A stretch of DNA of 64,000 bases, from positions 62,001 through 126,000 of the forward strand of contig NZ_CADIKF010000005.1 of assembly GCF_902859875.1 (NCBI RefSeq). The letters are read 5' to 3'. Shown one piece after another: positions 63,711 to 64,000 of this stretch; the first letter of the stretch is position 1; each line of letters opens with the position of its first letter. This DNA comes from Paraburkholderia solisilvae (GTDB lineage Bacteria; Pseudomonadota; Gammaproteobacteria; Burkholderiales; Burkholderiaceae). Both the position numbers and the translations under genes were made by a program. The notes below the pieces were generated by a model, which saw only the letters and a list, made by a program, of their open reading frames with translations, made no database searches and was not told the origin of the DNA.

Positions 63711-64000
63711 GTGCAGCAACACACCGACGCGGTGCCGAGGCTGGAACTGAAACACGCGAGCAAATCGTTCGGCCGGGTTCGCGCGCTGTCTGACGGCGAA
63801 CTCGTGCTCAAAGCCGGCGAAGTGCATGCGCTGCTCGGCGAGAATGGCGCGGGCAAATCCACGCTCGTGAAGATTCTCGCGGGCGTGCATCAGCCCGATA
63901 GCGGCGAGCTTTATATCGACGGCACGCCGCGCCGTTTTGCGACGCCGGCCGAAGCGCGCGACGCGGGCCTCGCCGTGATCTATCAGGAACCGACGCTGTT
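63711..64000 (+). CDS. Sugar ABC transporter ATP-binding protein, 5' part
   Basis: The first 96 codons of an RbsA/RhaT-type ATPase, cut by the right edge. GGAGGAG 7 bases before GTG 63711 fixes the start. Visible are [48 protein letters not shown] with Walker A (GENGAGKST, near residue 42) and the Q-loop in AVIYQEPTL. Family ATPases of this type are usually duplicated, about 500 residues. Given its operon it probably powers L-rhamnose import (as RhaT of rhizobia). Confidence 0.85.
   Translation, partial: MQQHTDAVPRLELKHASKSFGRVRALSDGELVLKAGEVHALLGENGAGKSTLVKILAGVHQPDSGELYIDGTPRRFATPAEARDAGLAVIYQEPTL

Overview
The window is a high-GC chromosome segment with the codon use, gene families and gene order of a Burkholderiaceae member, most likely Paraburkholderia, Caballeronia or a close relative. 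This is inferred from family content; there is no rRNA or other phylogenetic marker in the window. I see no tRNA, rRNA, CRISPR array, complete insertion sequence or phage gene. Most of the DNA encodes uptake and catabolism of sugars, branched-chain amino acids and organic acids, each with a local regulator.

Layout. 1-2.8 kb: end of a fructose-type ABC importer (frcB, frcC, start of frcA, minus strand) behind a recognisable promoter/operator. 3.4-7.4 kb: a decayed ORF, an aldo/keto reductase, an OxlT-type oxalate/formate antiporter and an alpha/beta hydrolase. 7.8-10.2 kb: a TPR plus ATP-grasp protein facing a DUF2891 protein. 10.4-25 kb: a patchier and partly lower-GC accessory stretch with an AhpD-like protein, a duplicated HPP-like membrane protein with a divergent LysR, a GMC oxidoreductase, a canonical HPP protein, TetR, a stand-alone ketol-acid reductoisomerase (ilvC), MAPEG-like and HxlR genes, a Tat-exported amidase, a cupin, an acyl-CoA ligase and an effector-like coiled-coil protein.

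25-32 kb: the leucine/isovalerate (liu) operon, ivd-mccB-liuC-mccA, with a divergent TetR regulator and two matching inverted repeats between them; HMG-CoA lyase is absent. 32-37.7 kb: a GntR regulator and a leaderless PhnD-like protein divergent from an enoyl-CoA hydratase/MFS/aldehyde dehydrogenase operon. 37.6-42.6 kb: fatty-acid desaturase, CDP-diacylglycerol pyrophosphatase, amidase and ferritin-like protein. 42.8-48.8 kb: FMN reductase, dicarboxylate/glutamate symporter and Asp/Glu racemase (minus), then a short-chain fatty-acid transporter and an HSL-type esterase (plus). 49-57.6 kb: DUF6765 protein, an RpiR/aminotransferase/CMD operon, ankyrin protein, DUF2380 protein, DnaJ-like protein, an SDR and a small ORF.

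58.1-64 kb: a non-phosphorylating L-rhamnose pathway: SDR (probable 2-keto-3-deoxy-L-rhamnonate dehydrogenase), L-rhamnonate dehydratase, L-rhamnose 1-dehydrogenase, a LysR regulator, L-rhamnose mutarotase, a probable lactonase and the start of a sugar ABC importer. Together these would import L-rhamnose, equilibrate its anomers, oxidise it to the lactone, hydrolyse and dehydrate it, then oxidise the keto-deoxy acid. The final C-C cleavage enzyme is not in the window.

Caveats: all names come from reading translated sequence without database searches. Start sites were chosen from Shine-Dalgarno matches and may be off by a few codons. No experimentally defined regulatory site is claimed.
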